A stretch of 64,000 bases of DNA from Rodentibacter genomosp. 1 (GTDB taxonomy: Bacteria; Pseudomonadota; Gammaproteobacteria; Enterobacterales; Pasteurellaceae): assembly GCF_001999285.1 (NCBI RefSeq), contig NZ_MLHN01000008.1, positions 1-64,000 on the forward strand. Direction: 5' to 3'. The position numbers and the translations under genes are program-made. Positions 50,478 through 60,795 of the stretch are shown piece by piece (the stretch's first letter is position 1; each line of letters starts with the position of its first letter). The notes under the pieces are model-generated. The model was not told where the DNA came from and did no database searches. It worked only from the letters and a program-made list of their open reading frames with translations.

Positions 50478-52487
50478 TTATTTCACTTCCGAACCCTTCA
50501 ACCATTTTCTCACCCAAGCACGATTGGCGGATAAGTTTTGCATAATCTCTTCTCCTAAAGGCAAAGGTTCGCCATAGATGAGCGAGGCCAGCGTTTCGCC
50601 GAGCAGAGGGGCGGAGGTGAGACCTCGTGATCCTAGTGCGGCGGACAGAAAAAGATTCGGAAAATTGACCGCACTTTGAATAGCTTGTTTGCGGCGGCGG
50701 AGGTTAAAAAGATTCTGATAATTTTCACATTGTTGGGTGAAATTCGGTACGTTTCCTACCATAGGAGCAAGATCCCGTACGGAGCAACGAATCCCAACTC
50801 TCGCAAGATTGCTTGAGGTATCAACCTCTTGTGTCCAACTTTGTGCAATATTTTGCTGCAGTTTTTGTTGGTTTTCCTGTTGTTCCTGTTCGCTAAAGGT
50901 GCGATCCGTATTATCACGAATATGGCTTGCGCCAATACAGTGGCTGGTTTTGGCGTGATCGACAGGGGTAAGATAGCCATCGTAGCAAAGCACGGATTTT
51001 AATTTTCGTAAATTTTCACCGGTGGGAATTTGGCTGACTTGCCCTCGAATCGGGTAAAGGGGGAGTTTTTCCGTTTGAGAAAAATCGGTAATTTTATAGC
51101 CGTTGGCGAGAATGACGACTTCGTGTTCTATGACTTCGTGATGGGTGTTGATCAGCTGCCAACCTTGTTCCGTTTGCGAAAGTGCGGTAATTTTTTGCGA
51201 AGTTTTGATTTTCACACCGCATTTTTCAAGTAGCGAAAAGGTGTTTTGCACAAATTGACGGGGCGCAAGCCATCCGCCTTGAGCAATAAATCCCCCTCCG
51301 CAAGAAAGAGGCAACCCCACTTTTTCGCTTAATGCCTCCGCATCCAGCATTTCAAAGATTTCATTAGGCAAACCCAATTGAGAAATCTTTTCTAATTTGG
51401 CCGCACTTTTTTCGTTATAGGCACATAATGCTACGCCACAAAATTCGTGTTCAAATTCAATGCCTTGTTTCATTGCCCAATCAAGCAATTGTTTGCCATA
51501 GGAAAAAGCGTGAAGGTAAAAATGGATGGTGAGAGGATTATCATCGCTGAGCTGCGGATAAAACGCCCCCTGTTTATTGCCGGAAGCATTGAGTGCAGGT
51601 TGTTCATCTTCACAATAAAGGGTAATTTTCGCCCCTCGTTTGAGCAATGAAATAGCGGTGCATAATGAGGCGATCCCTCCGCCAATAATGGCAATATCTT
51701 GTTTTTCCATCTTTGCCGATTGAGGAAGATACCAAGGGGCGGAAAGTGCTGTCGGTTTTGGCTGGTTTTTTTGTCCGCTCAAACATTCCCGTTTTTTACC
51801 AAATCCTTTACGTTTGCTTACCTCAAACCCTACGAATTCTAACCCTTTTCTGACCGCACTTGCTGCTGTGAAGGTAGCGAATGTACCGTTAGGTTTGGTG
51901 AAGCGATACATTTGGTTGTATAAGTTTTCATTCCACATATCCGGATTTTTACTAGGCGCAAAACCGTCTAAAAACCAAGCATCAATGCCTTCGTTCATAT
52001 AATCGCCAAGTCGCGGTAAATTGTCCTTCACATCACCAAACCATAAATCAAGGGTGGTTTCATCAAAATGAATGCGTTGACAGCCTTTAATCGGTGAGCG
52101 CCAGTAGCATTGCAAATGTTGGCTTAATTCGACAAATTGCGGATATGCCGAATGGGCTTGCTGAAGAGCGGTCGGTTTTAGCGGATATTTTTCAAAAGAA
52201 ATAAAATAGAGGCGTTTGAGAGGTGCATTGACATATTTTTTGCGAAATTCTCGAAATAATTGGATAGTGGTAAAAAAATTTAACCCTGTACCAAAACCGG
52301 TTTCTGCAATGGTGAAGTGAGTATGTTGATGATCTTGCCAACGTTCCCATAATTGATTGCCCTGTAAAAATACATAATCCGTTTCTGCCAATCCATCGTA
52401 ATTGGAAAAATAAACATCATCAAATTGGTTGGAAACGGGGGTATGTTGTTCATTAAAATGAATGTCTGCATACTGAACGGCGAGCAT
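50478..52487 (-). CDS. mnmC: Bifunctional tRNA modification enzyme MnmC
   Basis: 669 residues. N-terminal SAM methyltransferase ([38 protein letters not shown]) and C-terminal FAD oxidase ([21 protein letters not shown]). It finishes mnm5(s2)U at tRNA wobble position 34. Start at the ATG with AAGGA upstream; divergent from fabB as in E. coli. Confidence 0.95.
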   Translation of the reverse strand: MLAVQYADIHFNEQHTPVSNQFDDVYFSNYDGLAETDYVFLQGNQLWERWQDHQHTHFTIAETGFGTGLNFFTTIQLFREFRKKYVNAPLKRLYFISFEKYPLKPTALQQAHSAYPQFVELSQHLQCYWRSPIKGCQRIHFDETTLDLWFGDVKDNLPRLGDYMNEGIDAWFLDGFAPSKNPDMWNENLYNQMYRFTKPNGTFATFTAASAVRKGLEFVGFEVSKRKGFGKKRECLSGQKNQPKPTALSAPWYLPQSAKMEKQDIAIIGGGIASLCTAISLLKRGAKITLYCEDEQPALNASGNKQGAFYPQLSDDNPLTIHFYLHAFSYGKQLLDWAMKQGIEFEHEFCGVALCAYNEKSAAKLEKISQLGLPNEIFEMLDAEALSEKVGLPLSCGGGFIAQGGWLAPRQFVQNTFSLLEKCGVKIKTSQKITALSQTEQGWQLINTHHEVIEHEVVILANGYKITDFSQTEKLPLYPIRGQVSQIPTGENLRKLKSVLCYDGYLTPVDHAKTSHCIGASHIRDNTDRTFSEQEQQENQQKLQQNIAQSWTQEVDTSSNLARVGIRCSVRDLAPMVGNVPNFTQQCENYQNLFNLRRRKQAIQSAVNFPNLFLSAALGSRGLTSAPLLGETLASLIYGEPLPLGEEIMQNLSANRAWVRKWLKGSEVK

Positions 52488-52580
52488 TTTTATTCCTTTC
52501 TTGCATTATTGAATTGACTTATAATAACGGAATTTTCCGGCTTATTGAAATTTGTTGGCGGTATGAATTTTACAGTCTCT

Positions 52581-52597
52581 AACTGGTCGAACAAATG
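52581..52597. promoter_or_regulatory. Possible FadR site upstream of fabB
   Basis: AACTGGTCGAACAAATG: strong left half of the FadR box (CTGGTC) with AC in the right half. FadR activates fabB in E. coli. The right half is weak. Confidence 0.45.
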
Positions 52598-52675
52598 AAT
52601 TATTACTTGAAATATTTTTATTTCGTAGTAGTTTTGAGCCGTTATTTTGACATATGAAACAAAAAGGAAGAAGCA

Positions 52676-53896
52676 ATGAGAAGAGCTGTCATTACAGGCT
52701 TTGGTATTATTTCCAGTATCGGTAACAATAAACAGGAAGTGCTTGCATCATTAAAAGCAGGAAAATCGGGTATTGAAATTGTGCCTGAATTTGTTGAGAT
52801 GAAAATGCGTAGTCATGTTGCAGGCACGATTAAATTAGATCCAAGTGAACATATTGATCGTAAAGTATATCGTTTTATGGGTGATGCGGCAGCTTATGCT
52901 TATCTTTCCATGCGTGAGGCCATTGAAGATGCGGGGTTAACGGAAGAACAGGTTTCCAATGATCGTACAGGTTTAGTCATTGGGGCAGGAACAGGATCGG
53001 CACATAATCAATTAATTGCTTGCGATGCGGCACGTGGTCCTCGTGGTGTGAAGGCAATAGGGCCTTATGCCGTAACGAAAACCATGGCATCAAGTGTTTC
53101 TGCCTGTCTTGCAACGCCTTATAAAATTCGTGGCGTAAACTATTCTATCAGCTCTGCTTGTGCGACGTCGGCACATTGTATTGGACATGCTGTTGAGTTA
53201 ATTCAGTTAGGAAAACAAGATATTGTCTTTGCAGGTGGTGCGGAAGAGTTATCTTGGGAATGTGCGACCGAGTTTGATGCAATGGGAGCGGTTTCTACCA
53301 AATACAATGATACGCCGGAAAAAGCCTCCCGTGCTTACGATGCGAACCGTGATGGCTTCGTGATTGCCGGTGGTGGTGCTGTTGTTGTAGTGGAAGAATT
53401 AGAACACGCCCTTGCTCGCGGTGCAAAAATTTATGCGGAAATCGTGGGTTATGGCGCGACTTCGGATGGCTATGATATGGTTGCACCAAGCGGTGAAGGG
53501 GCAGAACGTTGTATGAAACAAGCGATGGCGACAGTGGATACCCCAATTGATTACATTAATGTTCACGGCACTTCAACACCGGTTGGGGACGTGAAAGAAT
53601 TGGGGGCAATCAAAAATGTGTTTGGTGCTAATGTGCCGGCAATTTCATCGACAAAATCTATGACCGGCCACTCTTTAGGTGCAGCAGGCGCTCACGAAGC
53701 CATTTATACCTTATTAATGTTGGATAATGATTTTATTGCGCCAAGCATTAATATTGAAACCTTAGATGAAGCGGCGGAAGGTTGCAATATTGTGACCGAA
53801 ACGAGAGAAAATGCCGGTTTGCAAACGGTGATGTCAAATAGCTTCGGTTTTGGTGGTACGAATGCGACGCTAATCTTTAAACGTTACAATGGTTAA
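52676..53896 (+). CDS. fabB: 3-oxoacyl-ACP synthase I FabB
   Basis: 406 residues, KAS I. Catalytic Cys in [10 protein letters not shown], His in [10 protein letters not shown] and in [12 protein letters not shown], plus the terminal [14 protein letters not shown]. Needed for unsaturated fatty acid elongation. GGAAG before the ATG. Confidence 0.96.
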   Translation: MRRAVITGFGIISSIGNNKQEVLASLKAGKSGIEIVPEFVEMKMRSHVAGTIKLDPSEHIDRKVYRFMGDAAAYAYLSMREAIEDAGLTEEQVSNDRTGLVIGAGTGSAHNQLIACDAARGPRGVKAIGPYAVTKTMASSVSACLATPYKIRGVNYSISSACATSAHCIGHAVELIQLGKQDIVFAGGAEELSWECATEFDAMGAVSTKYNDTPEKASRAYDANRDGFVIAGGGAVVVVEELEHALARGAKIYAEIVGYGATSDGYDMVAPSGEGAERCMKQAMATVDTPIDYINVHGTSTPVGDVKELGAIKNVFGANVPAISSTKSMTGHSLGAAGAHEAIYTLLMLDNDFIAPSINIETLDEAAEGCNIVTETRENAGLQTVMSNSFGFGGTNATLIFKRYNG

Positions 53897-53921
53897 TCGA
53901 GTGTACCAATAATAAAAAGAA

Positions 53922-53956
53922 AAATCGCACGGTAGCAATATCGTGCGATTTTTTTA
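53922..53956 (+). terminator. Terminator after fabB
   Basis: AAATCGCACG / CGTGCGATTT with a 10-base loop and seven T. Confidence 0.88.
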
Positions 53957-53997
53957 TGGGTAAAATGCACTGAAAAATGACCGCACTTTATCTATAA

Positions 53998-54023
53998 AAA
54001 AGCCCTGAATTTTCAGGGCTTTT
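53998..54023 (-). terminator. Terminator after prlC
   Basis: AAAGCCCTGAA / TTCAGGGCTTT, loop of 4 bases, followed on the minus strand by further T. Serves the leftward prlC gene. Confidence 0.85.
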
Positions 54024-54031
54024 GATTATGC

Positions 54032-56071
54032 TTAATTAGCGATACCTTTGTGTCTTAACAGGGCATCTAACTGGGGTTCACGCCCACGGAAACGTTTGAA
54101 AAGTTCCATTGGTTCTTCTGAACCGCCACGGGTTAAGATTTCGTCCAAGAAAGATTTTCCGGTAATTGGGTTAAAGATACCTTCTTCTTCAAAGCGTGAG
54201 TAGGCGTCGGCGGAGAGCACTTCTGCCCATAAGTAGCTGTAATAGCCTGCAGCATAGCCGCCTGCGAAAATATGGCTGAAGCTATGCGGTGTTCTTGCCC
54301 AATCAACCCCTTTAATGACCGCAACCTGTGATTTCACTGCTTTGAGGGTATCAAGAATTTGATTCATTTTTTCCGGATCAAACGTGTGATGTAAACGGAA
54401 ATCGAAAATGCCAAATTCCAGTTGGCGTAAAACAAACATGGCAGCTTGGAAGTTTTTTGCTTTCAATAGTTGTACTAATTTTTCTTTTGGCAAAGGTTCG
54501 CCCGTTTCGTAGTGACAGGAAATAAATGCCAGTGCCTCTTCTTCCCAGCACCAATTTTCCATAAATTGGCTTGGTAATTCCACCGCATCCCAAGACACGC
54601 CGTTAATGCCAGCCACATCAGATACATCAATTTGTGTGAGCATATGGTGAATACCATGACCAAATTCGTGGAAAAGGGTGGTGACTTCATCGTGGGTAAA
54701 TAATGCCGGTTTATCGCCAATAGGCGCATTAAAGTTACAAGTTAAATATGCCACCGGTGTTTGAATAGAACCATCAAGTTTACGTTTTCTGCCGACACAA
54801 TCATCCATCCAAGCACCGCCACGTTTGTTTTCTCGGGCATAAAGGTCGAGATAAAAACTACCACGTAACTGATCGTTTTCATCAATAAGATCAAAGAAAC
54901 GTACATCTTTGTGCCACGTATCCACAGCAAAACGTTCTACCGCACGGATGTTGAAAATACGTTTAATCAGTTCAAATAAACCGGATAGCACACGATCTTC
55001 AGGGAAATAAGGACGTAGTTCTTCATCATTGATGGTGTAGAGATGTTGTTTTTGCTTTTCGCTGTAGAAAGCGATATCCCAAGGTTCAAGTTCTGTGACA
55101 CCAAATTCTTTTTCGCAGTAGGCTTTGAGTTCAGCCAATTCTTTTTCACCCTGTGGTTTGGCGCGTTTCGCCAAATTATCTAAGAAATCCAGCACTTGTT
55201 GTGGATTTTCCGCCATTTTAGTTGCAAGGGAAAGTTCGGTGTAAGTATTAAAACCGAGTAATTTCGCCAATTCTACACGCAAGGTGAGAATTTCTTCCAT
55301 GATTTTACTGTTATCCCATTTGCCGGCATTAGGGCCTTGCTCTGATGCACGAGTGGTGTAAGCACGGTACATTTCTTCACGTAGTGCTTGGTTTTCACAG
55401 TAAGTCATGAGCGGTAAATAGCTTGGAATTTCAAGGGTAAAACGGTAGCCTTTTAAACCTTTACTTTCGGCAGATTGTTTTGCCGCTTGCAATGAAGATT
55501 CAGGCAGTCCTTTTAGTTCTGTTTCATTTTCAATCACCTTTTCCCAGCCCATTGTTGCATCAAGCACATTATTGCTGAATTGAGAACTGAGTTCGGATAA
55601 TCTTGCTGAAATTTCACCATAGCGTTTTTGTTTTTCTTCCGATAAAGCAATACCGGAAAGATCAAAATCCCGTAAGGCATTTTCAATTGCCTTTTTTTGA
55701 GCCACGGAATAAGCGGCAAATTCAGGACTGTTTTTGAGTGCTAAATACGCATTATAAAGCCCTTTGTGCTGACCCACCCAGGTGCTGTATTCAGAAAGCA
55801 GAGGCAAGCAAGCCTGATAGGCTTCGCGTAACTCAGGACTGTTTTTTACTGAATTTAAATGGGAAACCGGCGACCAAGCACGACTGAGACGATCGCTTAC
55901 TTCCGTTAAAGGTAAAATGAAATTTTCCCAAGTAAAGTGCGGTTGATTTAACACCTGTTCTATTGTATCACGGCAATCTTGGATAAGTGTTTTAACAGCA
56001 GGTTGAATGTGTTCCGGTTTGATTTGTGAGAAAGGCGGCAAGCCTTGAATGTTAAGTAATGGATTTGACAT
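54032..56071 (-). CDS. prlC: Oligopeptidase A (M3 family)
   Basis: 679 residues. Zinc motif FHEFGHGIHHM (HEXXH), and downstream WDAVELPSQFMENWCWE carrying the third ligand. Degrades cleaved signal peptides and other short peptides in the cytoplasm. Leftward, single gene. Confidence 0.96.
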   Translation of the reverse strand: MSNPLLNIQGLPPFSQIKPEHIQPAVKTLIQDCRDTIEQVLNQPHFTWENFILPLTEVSDRLSRAWSPVSHLNSVKNSPELREAYQACLPLLSEYSTWVGQHKGLYNAYLALKNSPEFAAYSVAQKKAIENALRDFDLSGIALSEEKQKRYGEISARLSELSSQFSNNVLDATMGWEKVIENETELKGLPESSLQAAKQSAESKGLKGYRFTLEIPSYLPLMTYCENQALREEMYRAYTTRASEQGPNAGKWDNSKIMEEILTLRVELAKLLGFNTYTELSLATKMAENPQQVLDFLDNLAKRAKPQGEKELAELKAYCEKEFGVTELEPWDIAFYSEKQKQHLYTINDEELRPYFPEDRVLSGLFELIKRIFNIRAVERFAVDTWHKDVRFFDLIDENDQLRGSFYLDLYARENKRGGAWMDDCVGRKRKLDGSIQTPVAYLTCNFNAPIGDKPALFTHDEVTTLFHEFGHGIHHMLTQIDVSDVAGINGVSWDAVELPSQFMENWCWEEEALAFISCHYETGEPLPKEKLVQLLKAKNFQAAMFVLRQLEFGIFDFRLHHTFDPEKMNQILDTLKAVKSQVAVIKGVDWARTPHSFSHIFAGGYAAGYYSYLWAEVLSADAYSRFEEEGIFNPITGKSFLDEILTRGGSEEPMELFKRFRGREPQLDALLRHKGIAN

Positions 56072-56186
56072 AATGATTTCCTTTTTGAAAACTGTTTCTT
56101 ATGTGACGGCAGATTCTATAATATCAAGGTTGAAAAATCTAAAAAATCGGTAATAATGGCTCGCCTTTAAACAATTTAGGAACATT

Positions 56187-56591
56187 ATGAAGTACATTTA
56201 TATTTTATTAGGGCTTCTTTCCCTTGTGCTCGGTATTGTGGGGATTTTTCTTCCGATTTTACCTACTACGCCATTTCTTTTATTGACATTATTTTTCTTT
56301 GCGAAAGGTTCTAAGCGTTTGGAAACTTGGTTTCTTGGTACGTCTATCTATCAAAAACATTTGAAGTCTTTTAATGAACGCCGAGCGATGACGAAAAAAA
56401 CAAAGCGTTCAATTTTAACATTTGCAACGTTAATATTACTAATCGGCTTCTATTTTACGCCTAGTCTGATAGGACGCAGTGTTATTGTTGTCTTGATTAT
56501 TGTGAAATATTGGTTCTTCTTCTTTTGGGTTAAAACTGAAGAGGAAACTAAAATGAAAGATACACAGAAAGATGATATAAAAAATGAATAG
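56187..56591 (+). CDS. DUF454 (YbaN-like) membrane protein
   Basis: 134 residues: hydrophobic N-terminus with LGIVGIFLPILPTTPFLLLTLFF (split motif LPTTPFLL typical of DUF454), then FFAKGSKRLETWF, and two more membrane segments. Function unknown. Its end overlaps the next start by 8 bases. Confidence 0.85.
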   Translation: MKYIYILLGLLSLVLGIVGIFLPILPTTPFLLLTLFFFAKGSKRLETWFLGTSIYQKHLKSFNERRAMTKKTKRSILTFATLILLIGFYFTPSLIGRSVIVVLIIVKYWFFFFWVKTEEETKMKDTQKDDIKNE

Positions 56592-58149
56592 TGCTTTATT
56601 AACAGGCTTAAAAAGTGCGGTTGTTTTCTCTGTTATTTTAGCTTTGAATGGCTGTGATAAGCTAAATAGCCAAAAATCTAATCAAGATCAAGTTGTCTCT
56701 TCTGTTTTAAAAGAAGAGCACTCTCTACAAAAAAATACAGAATATGATCGTGAGAAACTGACACGTGGAATGAAATATCAACCCATTTTAGATCCGTGGC
56801 AAGTGAAAGAGATGGAACAAATTTCTTTAATTCGTGATCTTTTTGAAGGATTAACAGCTTATGATGCACAAGGTCATATTGTATCGGGGGCGGCAGAAAG
56901 TTGGGAAACGAAAGATAATAAAAATTGGAAGTTTGTTTTACGTGAAGGGTTGGTATGGTCGAATGGGATGCCTCTAACTGCGCAAGATTTTGTGCTTTCT
57001 TGGCAAGCGCTTTCTCAATCTGAAAGCCCGCTGAGATTTTATTTATTGTATTTAAATTTGAAAGAGGCGAAAGCCGTATTAGAGAAAAAATTGCCATCTG
57101 AAAGTCTTGGCATTGTAGCTAAAAACGACCGCACTTTGTTGATCTCATTGGATAAACCTACGCCTTATTTACCTGAAATGTTGGCGCATATTGCCTTATT
57201 GCCACGATATCATGACTCAAATCTATGGGTATCAAACGGTGCTTATCGTCTTTCATCACATGATGAAAACGGGGTACATTTAATTAAAAATTCACAGTAT
57301 TGGCAAAAAGAGCTAGTCTCATTTAAAACCGTGGATTATGTGCTTTATAACACAACCCCAATGTCGAAATTAGATGTGCTTTGGTCACCTGTTCAAACAA
57401 CAGAGAATATTCAATACTTTCCTCAATTATGTGGCTATTTCTACGAATTTAACTTGCGAGAGGAAAAGTTAAAGAATCCTTTGATAAGAAAGGCGATTGT
57501 TTCATTGCTGTCTGTCACAGGTATCACGGATAATGAAATGCCTAATGCGATTCCGAGTTCTTACTTTTTACCAAAAGCAATGTTACATGGGATAGATTCT
57601 CGTTGGGAACCCGTGGTGGCGGAGCCGTTGTTAGCACAAGCTCGTATTACAGAGAAACAGCCATTGGTTTTGCAGATAAGTTATGATGATACATTCGTTC
57701 ATCGAAACATTGCGAACCGTCTAGCTCGTCAGCTATCGGAATCAGATTTGTTACGTATTGAAAACCATGAGATGAGCTGGCAGGCTTTACAAGAAAAGCG
57801 TACGAAAGGTGAGTTCCAACTAATTCGTTCGGGCTGGTGTGGTGATTTTAACCATCCGGCAGCATTTTTAGGACTGTTTTATTCAAAAAGCCCCGATAAT
57901 AAGAGCGGATATTCCAATCAACAATATGATCAGCTGTTTGAACAGGCATTAAAAAGTACATCAGAAAAAGAGCGGTCGGAAATTTACTTAAAATTAAGTG
58001 AAATTATTCAGCAAGAAAATTTGGTTCTTCCAATATTCCAATACACTACACCGGTTTATATTTCCTCTTCTTTAATGGGCTGGCAAAAGAATCCGGTTGG
58101 GACGATTTATAGTAAAGATTTATGGCGAAAAGTGAATATCGCTCAATAG
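56584..58149 (+). CDS. Peptide-binding lipoprotein (SBP family 5, OppA-like)
   Basis: 521 residues. Lipoprotein signal ending ILALNGC; family 5 pattern RDLFEGLTAYDAQGHIVSGAAESWE, then FVLREGLVWSNGMPLTAQDFVLSW. No permease or ATPase genes nearby, so it must use a transporter encoded elsewhere or act alone. Resembles the HI0213-type orphan OppA homologue (recalled). Confidence 0.85.
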   Translation: MNSALLTGLKSAVVFSVILALNGCDKLNSQKSNQDQVVSSVLKEEHSLQKNTEYDREKLTRGMKYQPILDPWQVKEMEQISLIRDLFEGLTAYDAQGHIVSGAAESWETKDNKNWKFVLREGLVWSNGMPLTAQDFVLSWQALSQSESPLRFYLLYLNLKEAKAVLEKKLPSESLGIVAKNDRTLLISLDKPTPYLPEMLAHIALLPRYHDSNLWVSNGAYRLSSHDENGVHLIKNSQYWQKELVSFKTVDYVLYNTTPMSKLDVLWSPVQTTENIQYFPQLCGYFYEFNLREEKLKNPLIRKAIVSLLSVTGITDNEMPNAIPSSYFLPKAMLHGIDSRWEPVVAEPLLAQARITEKQPLVLQISYDDTFVHRNIANRLARQLSESDLLRIENHEMSWQALQEKRTKGEFQLIRSGWCGDFNHPAAFLGLFYSKSPDNKSGYSNQQYDQLFEQALKSTSEKERSEIYLKLSEIIQQENLVLPIFQYTTPVYISSSLMGWQKNPVGTIYSKDLWRKVNIAQ

Positions 58150-58156
58150 TAAAATA

Positions 58157-58186
58157 CCCGCTTCATATGAAAGCGGGCACTTTTTA
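58157..58186. terminator. Convergent terminator
   Basis: CCCGCTT / AAGCGGG with a 7-base loop, T-rich on both sides; shared by the lipoprotein gene and fur. Confidence 0.75.
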
Positions 58187-58190
58187 CAGA

Positions 58191-58643
58191 CTATTTTTTA
58201 TCATCTTTCTTTGTAATTTCTTCGCATTTTTCTATATCGCTACATTTTCCATAAAGATATAGGCTGTGAGCTTTTAATTTTATGCCATATTGTTCGCTAA
58301 TTTCTTTTTGACGTTGCTCAATGAGATTATCGGAAAACTCAAAGACTTTACCACAGTCTTCACAAATAATGTGATCATGGTGTTCCGTCGGAGCAAGTTC
58401 AAAAACTGATTTATTTCCTTCAAAATTGTGGCGAATTAAAATATGTGCTTCATCAAATTGATTCAGTACACGATAAACGGTAGCAAGACCAATATCGCTA
58501 CCTTGTTCTAATAAAATTTTATATACATCTTCTGCAGAAAAATGTTCGTTTTTGTGACTTTGCATTAAAGCTAAAATAGTCAAACGAGGCTCGGTAATTT
58601 TTAACCCGGCTTTTTTGAGCAATTTAATATTTTCTTCAGACAT
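58191..58643 (-). CDS. fur: Ferric uptake regulator Fur
   Basis: 150 residues from the ATG of MSEENIKLLKKAGLKITEPR, which follows AAAGGAAAC; longer upstream starts would lie inside fldA. Winged helix with GLATVYRVLNQF, metal site HHDHIICEDCGKVFEF and a C-terminal Cys pair (CSDIEKC). Iron-dependent repressor. Confidence 0.96.
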   Translation of the reverse strand: MSEENIKLLKKAGLKITEPRLTILALMQSHKNEHFSAEDVYKILLEQGSDIGLATVYRVLNQFDEAHILIRHNFEGNKSVFELAPTEHHDHIICEDCGKVFEFSDNLIEQRQKEISEQYGIKLKAHSLYLYGKCSDIEKCEEITKKDDKK

Positions 58644-58663
58644 AAAGTTTCCTTTCATGATAG

Positions 58664-59188
58664 TTAAGCGAGCTCGGCTACACACATTTCTTCATAAATT
58701 TGTTTACACCATTTTTCCACGCGTTCAGCGGTGAGTTCAGGCTGGCGATCTTCATCAATACACAAACCGATAAAGGTTCCATCTTCTAAGAGTGCCTTAG
58801 AGGCTTCAAAAGTATAGTTTTCAGTCGGCCAGTTGCCCACAACGATAGCCCCTCGAGGTTCGACAATATCACGTACTGTACCAATTGCATCGCAGAAATA
58901 ATCAGCGTAGTCTTCTTGGTCACCACAGCCGAAAATTGCGACTAATTTATCAGTAAAATCGATTTCTTCTAAGGTTGGGAAAAAATCATCCCAATCCGCT
59001 TGGGCTTCACCATAGTACCAAGTTGGAATCCCGAAAAGTAAAAAATCGTAGGCTTCAATATCCTCTTTTGAGGTTTTGGCGATATCACGAATATCTACTA
59101 ATTCACTGCCTAACTGTTTTTGAATCATTTTTGCGATATTCTCGGTATTGCCTGTATCGCTGCCATAAAATAGACCCACTACTGCCAT
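58664..59188 (-). CDS. fldA: Flavodoxin FldA
   Basis: 174 residues with FMN phosphate loop GLFYGSDTGNTENIA and isoalloxazine loops FGIPTWYYGEAQADW and GCGDQEDYADYFCD. Electron donor for MetH, BioB and others. Upstream of fur, co-directional as in E. coli. Confidence 0.96.
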   Translation of the reverse strand: MAVVGLFYGSDTGNTENIAKMIQKQLGSELVDIRDIAKTSKEDIEAYDFLLFGIPTWYYGEAQADWDDFFPTLEEIDFTDKLVAIFGCGDQEDYADYFCDAIGTVRDIVEPRGAIVVGNWPTENYTFEASKALLEDGTFIGLCIDEDRQPELTAERVEKWCKQIYEEMCVAELA

Positions 59189-59261
59189 TTTTCTTTCCTT
59201 TAAATAAATACTTAATCACTATAAAACTTAGGGGCAAAGCCCTGCGAGTTGGGCGAACTAT

Positions 59262-59301
59262 AGCATAAATCAATTCTCATTTGAATCAATTAATTCTTAT
59301 T
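59262..59301 (-). promoter_or_regulatory. Possible Fur box upstream of fldA
   Basis: On the minus strand AATGAGAATTGATTT and the neighbouring AATAAGAATTAATTGATT resemble the overlapping GATAAT-type units of Fur boxes. Part lies over the end of ybfF. Confidence 0.4.
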
Positions 59302-60075
59302 TAAAAATCGATTGATTGCTCGGATAACAAAGTCTGGTTTTTCAGCATGAACCCAGTGTCCACAGCCGTTTATCGTGAATGATGTCGCATGAGGAAATTG
59401 TACCAAAATAGTGTCGGTGTTTTCCGGTTTTATATAGGCTGAATTGCCTCCTCGAATAAATAGAGTGGGGATAGACACCTCCACATTTTGCCAATCCATT
59501 AAATGATGATATTGGTTAAAAAGCGCACTTAAGTTAAAACGAAAAAATTCAGGTGAAGTGGGATCAAAAGATTTCAGCATAAATTGTACAACGGCAGGAT
59601 CTTGAATATTTTTTTCCAAAATGGGTTTGGCTTCTTGGCGATTTTGTGGTGCAGCATTTTTTACAGCGAATAAACCTTGAAATACATCTTGATGCCCGTT
59701 ATGTCCATAGATGATAGGCGCAATATCAATGACGATCAATTTTTCTACAATCTCGGCATGAAGTGCGGTCAATTTCATGGCCGTTTTCCCACCCATAGAA
59801 TGGCCGATCAGAATCACTTTATCTAACTTAAGATGTTGAATAAGTGCGAATACGTCTCTTGCCATCAGTTCGTAATTCATTGAGTCTGAATGAAAACTTT
59901 GTCCGTGATTGCGGAGATCAATCCGTAAAATATTGTAATCATCACTAAAGGCTCGGGCGATAACACCAAGGTTATTCATATCGCCAAATAAACCGTGGAT
60001 GAACACTAAGGTAGGATGTTTACTTACTTGTTTTGGTTGATGAAATTGATAGTTTAATAATTGAGAGCTTGGCAT
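59290..60075 (-). CDS. ybfF: Alpha/beta hydrolase, YbfF esterase
   Basis: 261 residues. Oxyanion FIHGLFGDMNNLG, nucleophile elbow GHSMGGKTAMK, acid in FIRGGNS region and His in NGCGHWVHAEKPD. Cytosolic acyl esterase. Divergent from seqA, as in E. coli. Confidence 0.92.
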   Translation of the reverse strand: MPSSQLLNYQFHQPKQVSKHPTLVFIHGLFGDMNNLGVIARAFSDDYNILRIDLRNHGQSFHSDSMNYELMARDVFALIQHLKLDKVILIGHSMGGKTAMKLTALHAEIVEKLIVIDIAPIIYGHNGHQDVFQGLFAVKNAAPQNRQEAKPILEKNIQDPAVVQFMLKSFDPTSPEFFRFNLSALFNQYHHLMDWQNVEVSIPTLFIRGGNSAYIKPENTDTILVQFPHATSFTINGCGHWVHAEKPDFVIRAINRFLNKN

Positions 60076-60144
60076 AATTTTCGCGTGAGAATTCGTTGAG
60101 AAATCGTTATAATGGCAAGAATTTTAGCAAAGGGAGAAATAAAA

Positions 60145-60795
60145 ATGAAGATTATTGAAGTTGATGAAGAGTTATACCAATACATTGCAAAACAAACCCA
60201 GTCTATTGGTGAAAGTGCTTCCGATATTCTTCGCCGTTTGCTGAATTTACCTGCAAATCCAAGCCGTACCTTGGATTTTGTTTCCTTTGATGAAACAAAT
60301 AAAAGTGCGGTTAAATCTGATGTTGTTTTACCCAAAGAGATGAAACAGGCTAATGTACCTCAAATCCAGCCTGAGCCGACATCGAAAGATCTAACACAGT
60401 TGAAAACAGCGAGAAAACAGTCGGAGACAGCGATTAGCCGGATCTCAGATAATGTTCGTGCTTTATTAAGTTCTTCAGAATTTAAGGAAGAAACAAAAGC
60501 TGTTGTGCGTTTTTTAGCGGTTTTACGCGTGCTTTACCGCACCAATCCGGAAAGTTTTGCACAGGCGACAGAATCCTTACAAGGTCGTACCCGTGTTTAC
60601 TTTGCACGTGATGAAGCAACATTGTTAATGGCGGGGAATCATACCAAGCCGAAACAAATTCCGGATACGCCCTATTGGGTTATAACTAATACGAATAGTG
60701 GTCGGAAAATGTTGATGTTAGAGGGGGCGATGCAATCCATGGATTTGCCGGAAAGCTTGATTGATGAAGTGCGAACCTATTTTGTCAGTAACTAA
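60145..60795 (+). CDS. seqA: Replication negative regulator SeqA
   Basis: 216 residues from ATG 60145 (AAGGGAG upstream). N-terminal oligomerisation part MKIIEVDEELYQYIAKQTQ and ESASDILRRLLN; C-terminal GATC-binding domain with RVYFARDEATLLMAGNHTKPKQIP-type motif and PYWVITNTNSGRK. Binds hemimethylated GATC, so a phage Dam-type enzyme in the same cell is relevant. Confidence 0.95.
   Translation: MKIIEVDEELYQYIAKQTQSIGESASDILRRLLNLPANPSRTLDFVSFDETNKSAVKSDVVLPKEMKQANVPQIQPEPTSKDLTQLKTARKQSETAISRISDNVRALLSSSEFKEETKAVVRFLAVLRVLYRTNPESFAQATESLQGRTRVYFARDEATLLMAGNHTKPKQIPDTPYWVITNTNSGRKMLMLEGAMQSMDLPESLIDEVRTYFVSN

Noticed and set aside
56678-57097. 139-residue minus-strand frame inside the peptide-binding lipoprotein
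   Set aside because: Shadow frame with no start signal or family resemblance.
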